Shown piece by piece: positions 9,305 to 16,864 of a stretch of DNA of 64,000 nucleotides. Location: positions 1 through 64,000 of the forward strand of contig CAIWKO010000010.1 of assembly GCA_903913285.1 (NCBI GenBank). The letters run 5' to 3'. Each line of letters opens with the position of its first letter. Position 1 is the stretch's first letter. The stretch is from an uncultured Bacteroidales bacterium (lineage in GTDB: Bacteria; Bacteroidota; Bacteroidia; Bacteroidales; CAIWKO01). The notes below the pieces were generated by a model. It did no database searches, was not told the DNA's origin, and worked only from the letters and a program-made list of their open reading frames with translations. Both the position numbers and the translations under genes were made by a program.

Positions 9305-12244
9305 ATGCCGAATAAACTAAAACATATTTTTTGTGTTCTTGCCATGTTGTTTGTTGCTACATACACTTGTGCACAGCAATACAGCTACAAGCATTACACT
9401 ATACTTGACGGATTGGTACAAAACCAGATAACTACATTATACCAAGACCGTCAGGGATATATATGGGTAGGAACTAAAGGGGGTGCCAGCCGATTTGACG
9501 GTTTGCATTTTAAAAATTATACAGCAGATGATGGGTTGCCTACCGGTTTGGTGCAAGGTTTTCTGGAATTACATAACGAACTTTATTGTTATACAGCAAA
9601 TGGAATTTCCGTTTTAAGAAACGGGCGGTTTGAATTAATATACACATTACCTAAACCCCAATTAGAAAATATCAAACTTAATTCCGATTCTACTAAAGCT
9701 TATATTGTTTTACATTATGAGATATTGCAAGCGAATAAAATCGGTATTCACAGCATTTATACTTTTCATGAGAAAACCTTAATAGGAAATTTCTGTATCG
9801 ATCCGGAAACTGAAAAACTGATATTTTCAAATTCAGAAAGTATTTTTAGTCTGGACAAAAAAAATGCACTTAAGACTATTTATAATTCATACTGTGGGAG
9901 AATAATCAATATTAATAGACATGTCTATTTTGTCTTAGAAAATGTTAATTCTAAAAATAATCTTAATGGTATTTATAAATTAATGAATGAGAAACCTACA
10001 AAAGTTTTTAATGGTTACCCAAAACCAATGTTCGGGTCAATTACTTTGAACAGAAACGGAAACATTGTTTGTTTTTTAGATAATTCCAGTTGGGCAGAAA
10101 TTGATACAAACGGAAAGGTTTTAGATCAGGATTCTTTACCCAATATTATTATTACTGAATTTATTTGCGACCGCGAAGGAAATTATTGGTTCGGAACCGA
10201 AACCGGACTTTATTGCTTACAATCATTTGCTTTCAGAAATTATGGTGAAAAATCGGGTATACCATCTTATGTGTGGAGTATTATGGAAGCTCACGACAGC
10301 GCTATGGTTTTTGCAGGTTTTGGAGGTGGACTGGGAGTGCTGAAAAAAAATAAAGTTACAATTATACCGAAAGCAAAGTACATGATGTTTAATGATGATA
10401 AATTCTATATGGATGGCATGTGCAACAGTAGGGGTGATGGATTTTTGCCAATGGAAAAAGGTCATATCCTTATTTACGATGGAAAAAAGTTTGTGAATTT
10501 AATATTAAAGTTTTCTGGAGAATACTCAGTTACATTATGCACTTATGAGGATATTGCTGAACACCTTATGTACTTTGGAGGTACCAATGGATTGTTTTTA
10601 TATAATATTGTCGACAAGTCGCAAAAAAATTATGCAACTGAAGGCCATAATGTTCTTTACGTGGAAGCAGATAAATTTAACCGAAAATGGATATGCACCA
10701 ATGCAAAAATATATTTGTTCGAGCACGATTCACTGAAAGAGATGCACCTGCCGGGCATGGAAAACAAATCGGCAGTGGTTTCGTGCAAACGCGACCCGCG
10801 TGGCAATATGTGGCTGGCATGCAAAAGCGGGCTTTATCTTTATAACTGGAAACACTATATTAAATTTTCGGGGGGACAATACTCTTTTATAAGCTTGTAT
10901 CAAAATCGATATTTAATTGCCGGAGCTATAACGGGGTTTTTATACATCGATTTGGATACTTTTTATGCCATGAAGCCTGATTGTTTCCGGTTTTTCGACC
11001 GCTACAACGGTTTCACCGGAATTGAATGCGGGCAAAACGGAACCTGCACCGACAGTAAAGGCAATGTGTGGATACCTACTTCGGAAAGCGTGGTGAAGTT
11101 TATGCCGTATCGGTTGAAAAAAAATACGCTTGCCCCTACTTTAAATGTTTATTCGTTCGAAATTTCGGGCAACGATTTGAAATGGGATAATATCTTTGAC
11201 GAATATTCCGAAACGGGCAAAACTATTAAACTCACTTACGATAAACACAATATACGAATCACGTATCAGGGTATTTCGCTTTCGTGTCCTGAAAAAGTCA
11301 ACTATAAAACCCGATTGGTGGGCTACGATAATACATGGTCGGAACCGAACAACGAAAAAACAGCCGTTTATACCAACCTGTCGCCCGGCCGTTATACGTT
11401 CGAAATTTTAGCTTGTAATGCCGACGGTGTTTGGACTGAGAAACCTTTACAGGTGAATTTTGTTATAATGCCTGCTTTCTGGCAAACCTGGTGGTTTATA
11501 TTGTTAGCAGTTTTGGTATTTACATTTGATGTAGTGGCTATCGTATACTTTATTATGAGAGCCAGGCGAAAAAAAGAACAAAAACAACGGGCTATCGAAA
11601 AGGAATTGGTGAGCATGCAAATAAAAACCATCAATGCTCAGATCGATCCGCATTTTGTGTTTAATGCCATCACAGCTATAGGAGCCGAAGTGCAGGAAAA
11701 CAATGCCGAAAGAGCCTACTCATATTTTGTGAAGGTATCGAACCTGTTGCGGAATTCGTTAAAAAACAACGAAAAAATGATCAGACCTTTGAGCGATGAA
11801 ATTGATTTCGTGAACAACTATCTTGTTTTGCAAAAATTCAGGTTTGGAGAGCGTTTTGAGTATGTGGTGAATGTTTCGGAAGATACGGATTTGAAATTCG
11901 AAATCCCGAAAATGTGTATACAAACTTTTGTTGAAAATGCAATGAAACACGGGCTTGAACATAAAAAAGCGGGAGGTTTGTTACAGGTAAACATCAACAC
12001 TCAAAACAAACTACTGATAGCTGAAATTATCGACAATGGAATTGGACGGATACAAGCAGAGAAATTTAATTTAAAATCAACAGGAGTTGGGCTAAACACA
12101 CTCAGACAGTTTTTTAAGATTTTTAATTCGTATAATTCAGAAAAAGCGGGCTTCTATATTGAAGATCTGTTTAATGAATCGGGCGAGGCTTCCGGAACGA
12201 AAGTAATTTTGAGCATACCACTTAGCTATAAATTTATTGTGTAA
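9305..12244 (+). CDS. beta-propeller sensor histidine kinase (LytS/HisKA_7TM-less type)
   Basis: Transmembrane sensor of 979 aa. It has a signal peptide ending near TYTCAQ and a periplasmic region of about 600 residues with two-component-regulator propeller repeats (YIWVGTKGGASRFDG, NYWFGTETGLYC, NVWIPTSESVV). A Y_Y_Y-type domain follows (NYKTRLVGYDNTW...YTFEILACNADGVW), then one TM helix near 729-752 and a His_kinase domain. His783 lies in DPHFVFN and the ATP-binding N-box is FVENAMKHGL near 875. The start is set at ATG 9305 because the track's TTG lies upstream of the -7 box. Its partner is the LytTR regulator at 13033; a repeat cassette now lies between them. The signal sensed is unknown. 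Membrane relatives with this architecture often sense glycans or envelope state. Confidence 0.9.
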   Translation: MPNKLKHIFCVLAMLFVATYTCAQQYSYKHYTILDGLVQNQITTLYQDRQGYIWVGTKGGASRFDGLHFKNYTADDGLPTGLVQGFLELHNELYCYTANGISVLRNGRFELIYTLPKPQLENIKLNSDSTKAYIVLHYEILQANKIGIHSIYTFHEKTLIGNFCIDPETEKLIFSNSESIFSLDKKNALKTIYNSYCGRIININRHVYFVLENVNSKNNLNGIYKLMNEKPTKVFNGYPKPMFGSITLNRNGNIVCFLDNSSWAEIDTNGKVLDQDSLPNIIITEFICDREGNYWFGTETGLYCLQSFAFRNYGEKSGIPSYVWSIMEAHDSAMVFAGFGGGLGVLKKNKVTIIPKAKYMMFNDDKFYMDGMCNSRGDGFLPMEKGHILIYDGKKFVNLILKFSGEYSVTLCTYEDIAEHLMYFGGTNGLFLYNIVDKSQKNYATEGHNVLYVEADKFNRKWICTNAKIYLFEHDSLKEMHLPGMENKSAVVSCKRDPRGNMWLACKSGLYLYNWKHYIKFSGGQYSFISLYQNRYLIAGAITGFLYIDLDTFYAMKPDCFRFFDRYNGFTGIECGQNGTCTDSKGNVWIPTSESVVKFMPYRLKKNTLAPTLNVYSFEISGNDLKWDNIFDEYSETGKTIKLTYDKHNIRITYQGISLSCPEKVNYKTRLVGYDNTWSEPNNEKTAVYTNLSPGRYTFEILACNADGVWTEKPLQVNFVIMPAFWQTWWFILLAVLVFTFDVVAIVYFIMRARRKKEQKQRAIEKELVSMQIKTINAQIDPHFVFNAITAIGAEVQENNAERAYSYFVKVSNLLRNSLKNNEKMIRPLSDEIDFVNNYLVLQKFRFGERFEYVVNVSEDTDLKFEIPKMCIQTFVENAMKHGLEHKKAGGLLQVNINTQNKLLIAEIIDNGIGRIQAEKFNLKSTGVGLNTLRQFFKIFNSYNSEKAGFYIEDLFNESGEASGTKVILSIPLSYKFIV

Positions 12245-12295
12245 TTTTATGGTTCGAAGAATAGAACGCTGATGACAATATAAATAAAAAAAATA

Positions 12296-12374
12296 GAACG
12301 CTGATGACACAGATTTGTATGATTTACGCAGATAAAATCATTTTTAATCATAAAGATTCGCGTTATCTGTATTC
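12296..12374. repeat. 79-bp GxxExxY-associated repeat, copy R1
   Basis: Imperfect palindrome beginning GAACGCTGATGAC and ending with GTTATCTGTATTC. It lies 17 nt upstream of the intact GxxExxY start codon. A partial extra copy of its left end is at 12263-12277. The other 12245-12391 sequence is AT-rich filler. Confidence 0.85.
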
Positions 12375-12391
12375 TATAAAAAATAAAAAAA

Positions 12392-12799
12392 ATGATTACA
12401 GATAATTACAAACATTCGGAAATTACTGAAAAAGTTATTAAAGCATTTTATAAGGTGTATAATACTTTGGGATATGGATTTTTGGAAAAGGTTTATGAAA
12501 ATGCATTGTTTTTTGAACTGGTTGAAATGGGCTTTTTTGTCGAAAAACAAAAACAAATAACGGTTTATTACGAAGAAAAAGAAGTAGGCGGCTATTTTGC
12601 GGATTTGATTGTTGAAAATTGCGTGATACTTGAATTAAAAGCTGCAGAAGCCTTATGCGAAGAACATGAATTTCAATTGATCAATTATTTGAAGGCAACT
12701 GAAATTGAAGTTGGGCTATTATTGAATTTCGGAAAGAAACCTGAATTTAAACGAAAAGTATTTTCTAATAAAGAATGGAACGCTGATGACACAGATTAA
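12392..12799 (+). CDS. GxxExxY protein (PDDEXK-like fold)
   Basis: Cytosolic protein of 135 aa of the GxxExxY family, whose biochemical role is not established. The name-giving motif is GFLEKVYENAL near residues 28-38. A PD-(D/E)xK-like core is visible as ADLIVENCVILELKA (Asp near 70, ELK near 80), suggesting a nuclease-like fold. The last ten codons (NKEWNADDTD) are encoded by the left end of repeat R2, so coding region and repeat have travelled together. It interrupts a sensor kinase/response regulator pair. A 17-codon remnant of a second copy lies 92 nt downstream. The synonymous differences between the two copies show the remnant did not arise by a recent deletion of this one. Confidence 0.88.
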   Translation: MITDNYKHSEITEKVIKAFYKVYNTLGYGFLEKVYENALFFELVEMGFFVEKQKQITVYYEEKEVGGYFADLIVENCVILELKAAEALCEEHEFQLINYLKATEIEVGLLLNFGKKPEFKRKVFSNKEWNADDTD

Positions 12800-12880
12800 T
12801 ATGATGAACGCAGATATAATAATGCAGAAATTTTTAATTAAAATCATTTTTGATCATAATGATCCGCGTTATCTGCGTTC
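12778..12880. repeat. 79-bp GxxExxY-associated repeat, copy R2 (with 20-odd bp insertion)
   Basis: Same ends as R1 and R3 (GAACGCTGATGACACAGAT and CGTTATCTGCGTTC) but longer, with an AT-rich insertion in the middle. It overlaps the 3' end of the GxxExxY coding region. Confidence 0.85.
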
Positions 12881-12891
12881 TATAAAAAAAG

Positions 12892-12945
12892 ATGATTACA
12901 GATAATTATAAACATTCGGAGATTATTAAAAAAATGGAACGCTGA
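12892..12945 (+). pseudogene. remnant of a second GxxExxY gene (5' end only)
   Basis: An ATG followed by MITDNYKHSEI, matching the start of the intact GxxExxY protein, runs for 17 codons and then enters repeat R3, where it stops (KKMER then TGA). Codons differ from the intact gene at synonymous positions (TAC/TAT, GAA/GAG). It is an internally deleted cassette left between two repeat copies, not a functional gene. Confidence 0.8.
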
Positions 12946-13015
12946 TGACACAGATTTGTATGATTTACGCGGATAAAATCATTTTTCATCATAAAGATCC
13001 GCGTTATCTGCGTTC
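12937..13015. repeat. 79-bp GxxExxY-associated repeat, copy R3
   Basis: Near-identical to R1 with the same 79-bp length. It lies 17 nt upstream of the response-regulator start, the same distance that separates R1 from the GxxExxY start. Confidence 0.85.
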
Positions 13016-13032
13016 TATAAAAAATCATTGAT

Positions 13033-13785
13033 ATGAATGAGGAGAAATATAAAGTAATTATTGTCGACGATGAAGAACCTGCACGTCGCAATTTGGCGAA
13101 TACACTTTCGAAATACAGCGATATAGAAATTGTTGCTCAGGCAGCCGATGCCGCTGAAGCCTTATCGGCTATTGTCAGCAAACGGCCCGATTTGGTGTTT
13201 TTGGATATTAAAATGCCGCAACAGGATGGCTTTGCCTTGCTTGATGAATTGATAAAACTAAAATGCAATGGCTTTCAGGTGGTTTTTTTAACTGCTTACA
13301 GCGAATTTGCCATAAAAGCCATCAAATACGATGTGTTTGATTATATCCTGAAACCTATAGCCCCCGATGAACTTGATAAAACGCTAACTAAATTCAGAAT
13401 TAAAAAACACGACGGCTCGCTTAACGATATCGACTACCTCGACAAACTCAAACATCTTTTCGAAAAAAACAATAAGATCAGGTTTAAAACCAACACAGGC
13501 TTTATATATCTGCAACTTGAACAAATTGTTTATATAAAAGCCGACAAAGGTTATTCCGACATTTACGATACCGATAATAATAAGCATACCGTATGTAAAA
13601 CCCTGCAATTGCTACTGGATGAAATAAACGAAAAATCCCTGATCAAAGTTCATAAAAGCTACGCTCTAAACGCACTTTATTTAAGCTCCTACAATAGAAT
13701 TAAAAAGATCTGCATCCTAAAATCTGGAAACAGCACGTATGAAGTGCCGGTTTCGAACCGCATGGAATGCAATTTAAGCCGATAG
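13033..13785 (+). CDS. LytTR-family response regulator
   Basis: Cytosolic DNA-binding regulator of 250 aa. The N-terminal receiver domain has the acidic pair Asp12/Asp13, the phosphoacceptor Asp58 in VFLDIKMPQ, the switch Thr in FLTAYSE and the conserved Lys in YILKPI. A LytTR DNA-binding domain follows from about residue 145 (FIYLQLEQIVYIKADKGYSDIY). It is the expected partner of the sensor kinase at 9305. The pair would normally be adjacent, and the 0.8 kb between them is filled by GxxExxY repeats. A repeat (R3) forms most of its leader, so the original promoter arrangement has probably changed. Confidence 0.92.
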   Translation: MNEEKYKVIIVDDEEPARRNLANTLSKYSDIEIVAQAADAAEALSAIVSKRPDLVFLDIKMPQQDGFALLDELIKLKCNGFQVVFLTAYSEFAIKAIKYDVFDYILKPIAPDELDKTLTKFRIKKHDGSLNDIDYLDKLKHLFEKNNKIRFKTNTGFIYLQLEQIVYIKADKGYSDIYDTDNNKHTVCKTLQLLLDEINEKSLIKVHKSYALNALYLSSYNRIKKICILKSGNSTYEVPVSNRMECNLSR

Positions 13786-13804
13786 AAAACTGTTGACAAA
13801 AATG

Positions 13805-13884
13805 GAACGCTGATAACGCTGATTAATATGATGAGCGCAGATAAAATCATATTTAATCATAAGCAATCCGCGTTATCTGCGTTC
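13805..13884. repeat. 79-bp GxxExxY-associated repeat, copy R4
   Basis: Begins GAACGCTGATAACGCTGAT and ends GCGTTATCTGCGTTC. It is more diverged than R1 and R3 and lies 20 nt after the response-regulator stop, with no GxxExxY sequence next to it. It could fold into a hairpin and may now act as a 3' end structure. Confidence 0.8.
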
Positions 13885-13904
13885 CTTTTACTCCCCTCCT
13901 AATT

Positions 13905-13961
13905 TACGTTCGTTGCCAAAAAGCATACGTTGGTTGCCAAAATTGCTACGTTAACAAAGTC
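13905..13961. repeat. short 21-bp tandem repeat upstream of the 234-aa protein gene
   Basis: Two full units (from 13905 and 13926) sharing TACGTT-GTTGCCAAAA, and a third that keeps only its first part (TACGTTAACAAAG, from 13947). The period is exactly 21 bp. The T-CGTT-GTTG core also appears in the larger 21-bp array downstream of the same gene. Confidence 0.65.
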
Positions 13962-13974
13962 GATTGACATTTGC

Positions 13975-14005
13975 TTGCGTCAAAAAAATTATTACCAGTA
14001 CTTTG
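13975..14005 (+). promoter_or_regulatory. putative promoter of the 234-aa protein gene
   Basis: TTG at 13975-13977 and TACTTTG at 13999-14005, 21 nt apart, approximate the Bacteroidota consensus (the -7 box is one base short of TAnnTTTG). The leader would be about 40 nt. Confidence 0.4.
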
Positions 14006-14051
14006 TAATCGAAAATTGTAATACTAAAACCATTAAAAAAAGGAGGACACA

Positions 14052-14756
14052 ATGCCAAATTTAAACATTTCCGCATCAATTGACCCGGCTGACAAAGCCA
14101 CCCTCATTTCCAATGCATCGCATATAATGGATATACTCAAATTCATGGTAAACCTCGATCCCAAAACCCGTAAACGCCTGCGCAAGATGGCAACCAAACG
14201 TACGGGCTATGTAAAAGACGTTTATATGGCTGTACTCGCCAATTCTCCGGCTATACCCGATACCTTCGATATAGACGGATACAAAAGCGATATGACACTG
14301 TATGACGATCTTCATGAACTTTTAGGTTATTTTCTTCCTATTGTAGAAGGTATTCAGGACACGATGCTTGCTCTCGGAAACGAACTGATGAAACAAAGCG
14401 ACACCTGCTACAACTATCTGCAACGCGCCGCTAAAGACAATGCCCCACTAACCGATACGGTTGCCCGAATCGGAACTGCTTACAGAAGAAGTACACCAAA
14501 AGCAGCTACTGCCTTTACGATTGCTGCCGCCGGAGCTACCGTTATTGAACATGTTAAACCCGGCACGCGCATAGTAAACACGGGAACTTCCGTAATTAAA
14601 TTCAAACCAGGTAACGATTTAGCTTCGAAAGTTCGTATCGCATATATTACAATAGATCCCGGCAATTCGGAAGTGATACCTAAAGGATATACTTCCATAG
14701 TGGTTGAAAACGTGAGCACCACTGCCGAAGCCATTTTCACAGTTAGAATGAAATAA
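14052..14756 (+). CDS. unrecognised 234-aa cytosolic protein flanked by 21-bp repeats
   Basis: I do not recognise a named family. The protein has no signal peptide or TM helix. Residues 1-150 look helical: a basic stretch KTRKRLRKMATKRTGYVKD near 36-54, then a segment with aromatic and acidic residues around DDLHELLGYFLPIVEGIQD. Residues 165-234 are Gly-, Thr- and Val-rich and probably all-beta (GTRIVNTGTSVIKF..., ending TAEAIFTVRMK). The gene has a canonical Shine-Dalgarno (AAAGGAGGACACAATG), which is rare in Bacteroidota, so translation is probably strong or the gene came from elsewhere. 21-bp tandem repeats lie on both sides, the downstream array starting about 9 nt after the stop. A structural, repeat-binding or mobile role is possible but only inferred. 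Confidence 0.75.
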   Translation: MPNLNISASIDPADKATLISNASHIMDILKFMVNLDPKTRKRLRKMATKRTGYVKDVYMAVLANSPAIPDTFDIDGYKSDMTLYDDLHELLGYFLPIVEGIQDTMLALGNELMKQSDTCYNYLQRAAKDNAPLTDTVARIGTAYRRSTPKAATAFTIAAAGATVIEHVKPGTRIVNTGTSVIKFKPGNDLASKVRIAYITIDPGNSEVIPKGYTSIVVENVSTTAEAIFTVRMK

Positions 14757-14764
14757 TTCAGATG

Positions 14765-15100
14765 AGCGCTTCTACAATTCAACGGAGTACTTTATTTGTT
14801 CGGGCGAGCACTTCGCTTGTTCAAAGGAGTACTTCGTTTGTTGAGGCGAGCACTTCGTTTGTTGAGCCGAGAACTTCACTTGTTGAGGCGAGAACTTCGT
14901 TTATTGAAGCGAGTACTTCCGTTATTGAGACGAGAACTTCGTTTGTTGAGGCGAGTACTTCGCTTGTTGAGGCGAGAACTTCATTTGTTGAGGCGAGAAC
15001 TTCGCTTGTTGAGAAGAGAACTTCGTTTGTTCAAAGGAATACTTCGTTTGTTGAGGCAAGGACTTCGTTTATTGAAACGAGTACTTCGGTAGTATAAAGT
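14765..15100. repeat. 21-bp tandem repeat array, 16 units
   Basis: Sixteen consecutive 21-bp units, of which units 3-15 are well conserved around AACTTCGTTTGTTGAGGCG; the first and last are degenerate. Because 21 is a multiple of three and the unit lacks stops in two frames, the track shows two overlapping ORFs (14762 and 14796, heptads ARTSFVE or RELRLLR). Variation falls on all codon positions and one change is as likely to be replacement as silent. I therefore treat the array as non-coding, though an ATG does lie 5 nt after the upstream stop. Confidence 0.9.
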
Positions 15101-15180
15101 GGAGTTTCCCACTATAAAAACGAGCCTGTCCCGATCAGGTATTTTAATCGGGGGCGGAACTGAAAAGCCAAAAGAGTAGG
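15098..15180 (+). promoter_or_regulatory. conserved structured leader element, copy 1
   Basis: Begins with a hairpin (AGTGG...CCACT, 15098-15113), then a core from 15121. In the core CCTG pairs with CAGG (15125-15128 and 15136-15139). The loop CCCGAT (15130-15135) is complementary to ATCGGG at 15147-15152, which would form an H-type pseudoknot or an alternative hairpin. A GGC...GCC mini-hairpin around GGAACTGAAAA follows, and the element ends in GAGTAGG, 20 nt before the ATG of the next gene. Near-identical copies precede the genes at 15829 and 16966. Confidence 0.75.
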
Positions 15181-15200
15181 AAAAATAAACATTAAAAATT

Positions 15201-15566
15201 ATGAAAAAACTTTTACTTATTTTATGTTTTTTACTCCCAGCATTTGGGTATAGTCAATCACGAGCAGATGTGGAAGATATTCTGGATCGGTTTTGTGAAA
15301 AGTTTTTTAGCGAATGTTTTTCCGGACGATCCTACAAAAACATTAATGTATCTTCTTTTGATGTTGATAACGAAAATCAACAAATTAAGGCTTGGGGAAC
15401 CGTGTCTTGTTTAAACTATTTAAATCTAACAGTTTCTCAAAATTTTGAAGCAACTATAACAATTAGATCCACTGGGAAAGCAATTATTAATTTCAAAAAA
15501 AGAAGTTCTTCTTTAGATGGTAGTTATTATTGGGAAGACTGTGAAAAAAATTCTGAGGACGATTAA
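15201..15566 (+). CDS. small exported protein (hypothetical)
   Basis: Protein of 121 aa with a signal peptide (MKKLLLILCFLLPAFGYSQ). The mature part is about 100 residues, rich in beta-prone stretches, with four cysteines (DRFCEKFFSECF, VSCLNY, WEDCEK) that could form disulfides in the periplasm or outside the cell. The C-terminus is acidic (CEKNSEDD). No family is recognised. It is first of three genes that each follow a copy of the same structured leader. A 30-aa membrane microprotein follows 11 nt behind its stop and is probably co-translated. Confidence 0.65.
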   Translation: MKKLLLILCFLLPAFGYSQSRADVEDILDRFCEKFFSECFSGRSYKNINVSSFDVDNENQQIKAWGTVSCLNYLNLTVSQNFEATITIRSTGKAIINFKKRSSSLDGSYYWEDCEKNSEDD

Positions 15567-15577
15567 TAAAAAGTATT

Positions 15578-15670
15578 ATGGGATTCTTAGATGGTTTAGG
15601 AGAAGGTTGTGGTTGCGTTTTTGGAATAATAATAGCAATTCTGATTATTCTCGCATTATTATTGAATTGA
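15578..15670 (+). CDS. 30-aa single-TM microprotein
   Basis: Too short for the ORF track. MGFLDGLGEGCGC is followed by an uninterrupted hydrophobic helix (VFGIIIAILIILALLL) and ends in Asn-stop, which is a clean single-pass membrane peptide. The first half is Gly- and Cys-rich. It starts 11 nt after the stop of the exported-protein gene. It could be a small regulatory or toxin-like membrane peptide. Support comes from its hydrophobic design and its position in the operon; no homologue is known to me. Confidence 0.5.
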   Translation: MGFLDGLGEGCGCVFGIIIAILIILALLLN

Positions 15671-15720
15671 ACCACAATGGTAGTGTCAAATCTAACTAAT
15701 GTTTACATTAAGATTTGAAA

Positions 15721-15807
15721 AGTGGAGGTCAGAAATTATAATAAAACCGATCCTGTCCCGAACAGGTAAATTTATCGGGGGCGGAACTGAAAAGCCTTAA
15801 GAGTAGG
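15721..15807 (+). promoter_or_regulatory. conserved structured leader element, copy 2
   Basis: Same order as copy 1: AGTGGAGGTC start, CCTGT/ACAGG stem with CCCGA loop, downstream TCGGG complement, CGGAACTGAAAAGCC and GAGTAGG, ending 21 nt before ATG 15829. Relative to the other copies the stem changes at two positions but pairing is kept (CCTGT/ACAGG here, GCCTG/CAGGC in copy 3). This supports the folded form. Confidence 0.75.
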
Positions 15808-15828
15808 GAAAAATAAACATTAGAAATT

Positions 15829-16851
15829 ATGAAGAAATTTTTTACAATTTTAATTTTAGTATGCGTAATTGGAATAAATGGATTTTCACAGATACCTACA
15901 AGCGGTTTGATTGGTTATTGGCCTTTTAATGGAAATGCTAATGATGAAAGCGGGATTGGTAATAATGGAACAGTGAACGGAGCCACACTTTGTCCAGATA
16001 GATTTGGAAATTCAAATAGCGCATATAGTTTTGATGGTTCATCATCTATATTATTGCCTAATTCTTTAATGAGTAATATGCCTAATGGCTGTTTTTCAGG
16101 TTGGTTTAAATTAAACAATTTACCAACAACAGGCAATTCTTATGCAATTTTTGATAAAACTCAAACTGATGTAATTAATGATTTTCAAATAGTCATAACA
16201 GATAGTGCAAAATTAAGATTAATGATGAATGATGTTTATAATATAGGAGGAAGTACAATTAAGTCCAATTACATTTTTTCAACTAATATTTGGTATAACA
16301 TATTGATAAGTTGGACCGGTGATACTGCAAAGCTATATATCAACAACTTATTAGATAAAGTTTTAATTAATAGCAACGGATTTCTGCCGACATCTGCAAA
16401 CCTTGTTCATATTGGAGTTGTTGATAATGGAAGTGCTCATTTTAATGGGCTTATTGATGATATCCGAATTTATGATCATGCATTAAATCAAACAGAAATT
16501 ACTTCGCTTTATAATGAAGGATTATGCTATCAAACGATTACAGTAACCGATACCTTATTAATTAATGCAACAATAACGGGTTATCAGCCTGTAACATTTT
16601 TAAACACAATTAAAATTTATCCTAACCCTACAAAAGATCATATCACAATTGACTATGGCAATTATAGCGCAATGGCCAATTATACTTTAAAAATAACAAA
16701 TAGTTTGGGGCAAACCGTATTTACAAGTCCTGTTAATCTGCCCCAATCTTATATTGATTTATCCACCTGGACTGGCAATGGAATTTACTTCGTATATCTC
16801 ATGAATGCCAGCAACAATATTGTTGACATCAAGAAAATTATTATTCAATAA
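15829..16851 (+). CDS. secreted LamG-domain protein with T9SS sorting signal
   Basis: Protein of 340 aa with a signal peptide ending near NGFSQ. A concanavalin-like LamG_3 domain follows (about 25-220), recognisable from LIGYWPFNGNANDESG, YSFDGSSSI, the central GWFKL strand and GLIDDIRIYDHALNQTEI. The last 80 residues (from KIYPNPTKDHITI) are a type A C-terminal domain for the type IX secretion system, ending KKIIIQ. Such proteins cross the outer membrane through T9SS and are usually fixed to the cell surface; LamG domains bind carbohydrate or protein ligands. No catalytic domain is present, so it is probably adhesive or a binding protein. The gene is preceded by leader copy 2. Confidence 0.9.
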   Translation: MKKFFTILILVCVIGINGFSQIPTSGLIGYWPFNGNANDESGIGNNGTVNGATLCPDRFGNSNSAYSFDGSSSILLPNSLMSNMPNGCFSGWFKLNNLPTTGNSYAIFDKTQTDVINDFQIVITDSAKLRLMMNDVYNIGGSTIKSNYIFSTNIWYNILISWTGDTAKLYINNLLDKVLINSNGFLPTSANLVHIGVVDNGSAHFNGLIDDIRIYDHALNQTEITSLYNEGLCYQTITVTDTLLINATITGYQPVTFLNTIKIYPNPTKDHITIDYGNYSAMANYTLKITNSLGQTVFTSPVNLPQSYIDLSTWTGNGIYFVYLMNASNNIVDIKKIIIQ

Positions 16852-16864
16852 AAATAAATTTATT

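Noticed and set aside
14762-15097. ORFs across the 16-unit 21-bp array (heptads ARTSFVE or RELRLLR)
   Set aside because: Two frames are open only because the unit is a multiple of three without stops in them; base changes fall on all codon positions alike and no codon preference is seen. Kept as a repeat.
15147-15175. Similarity of the leader segment GGAACTGAAA to a 23S rRNA segment
   Set aside because: Only about ten bases agree; too short to claim homology.
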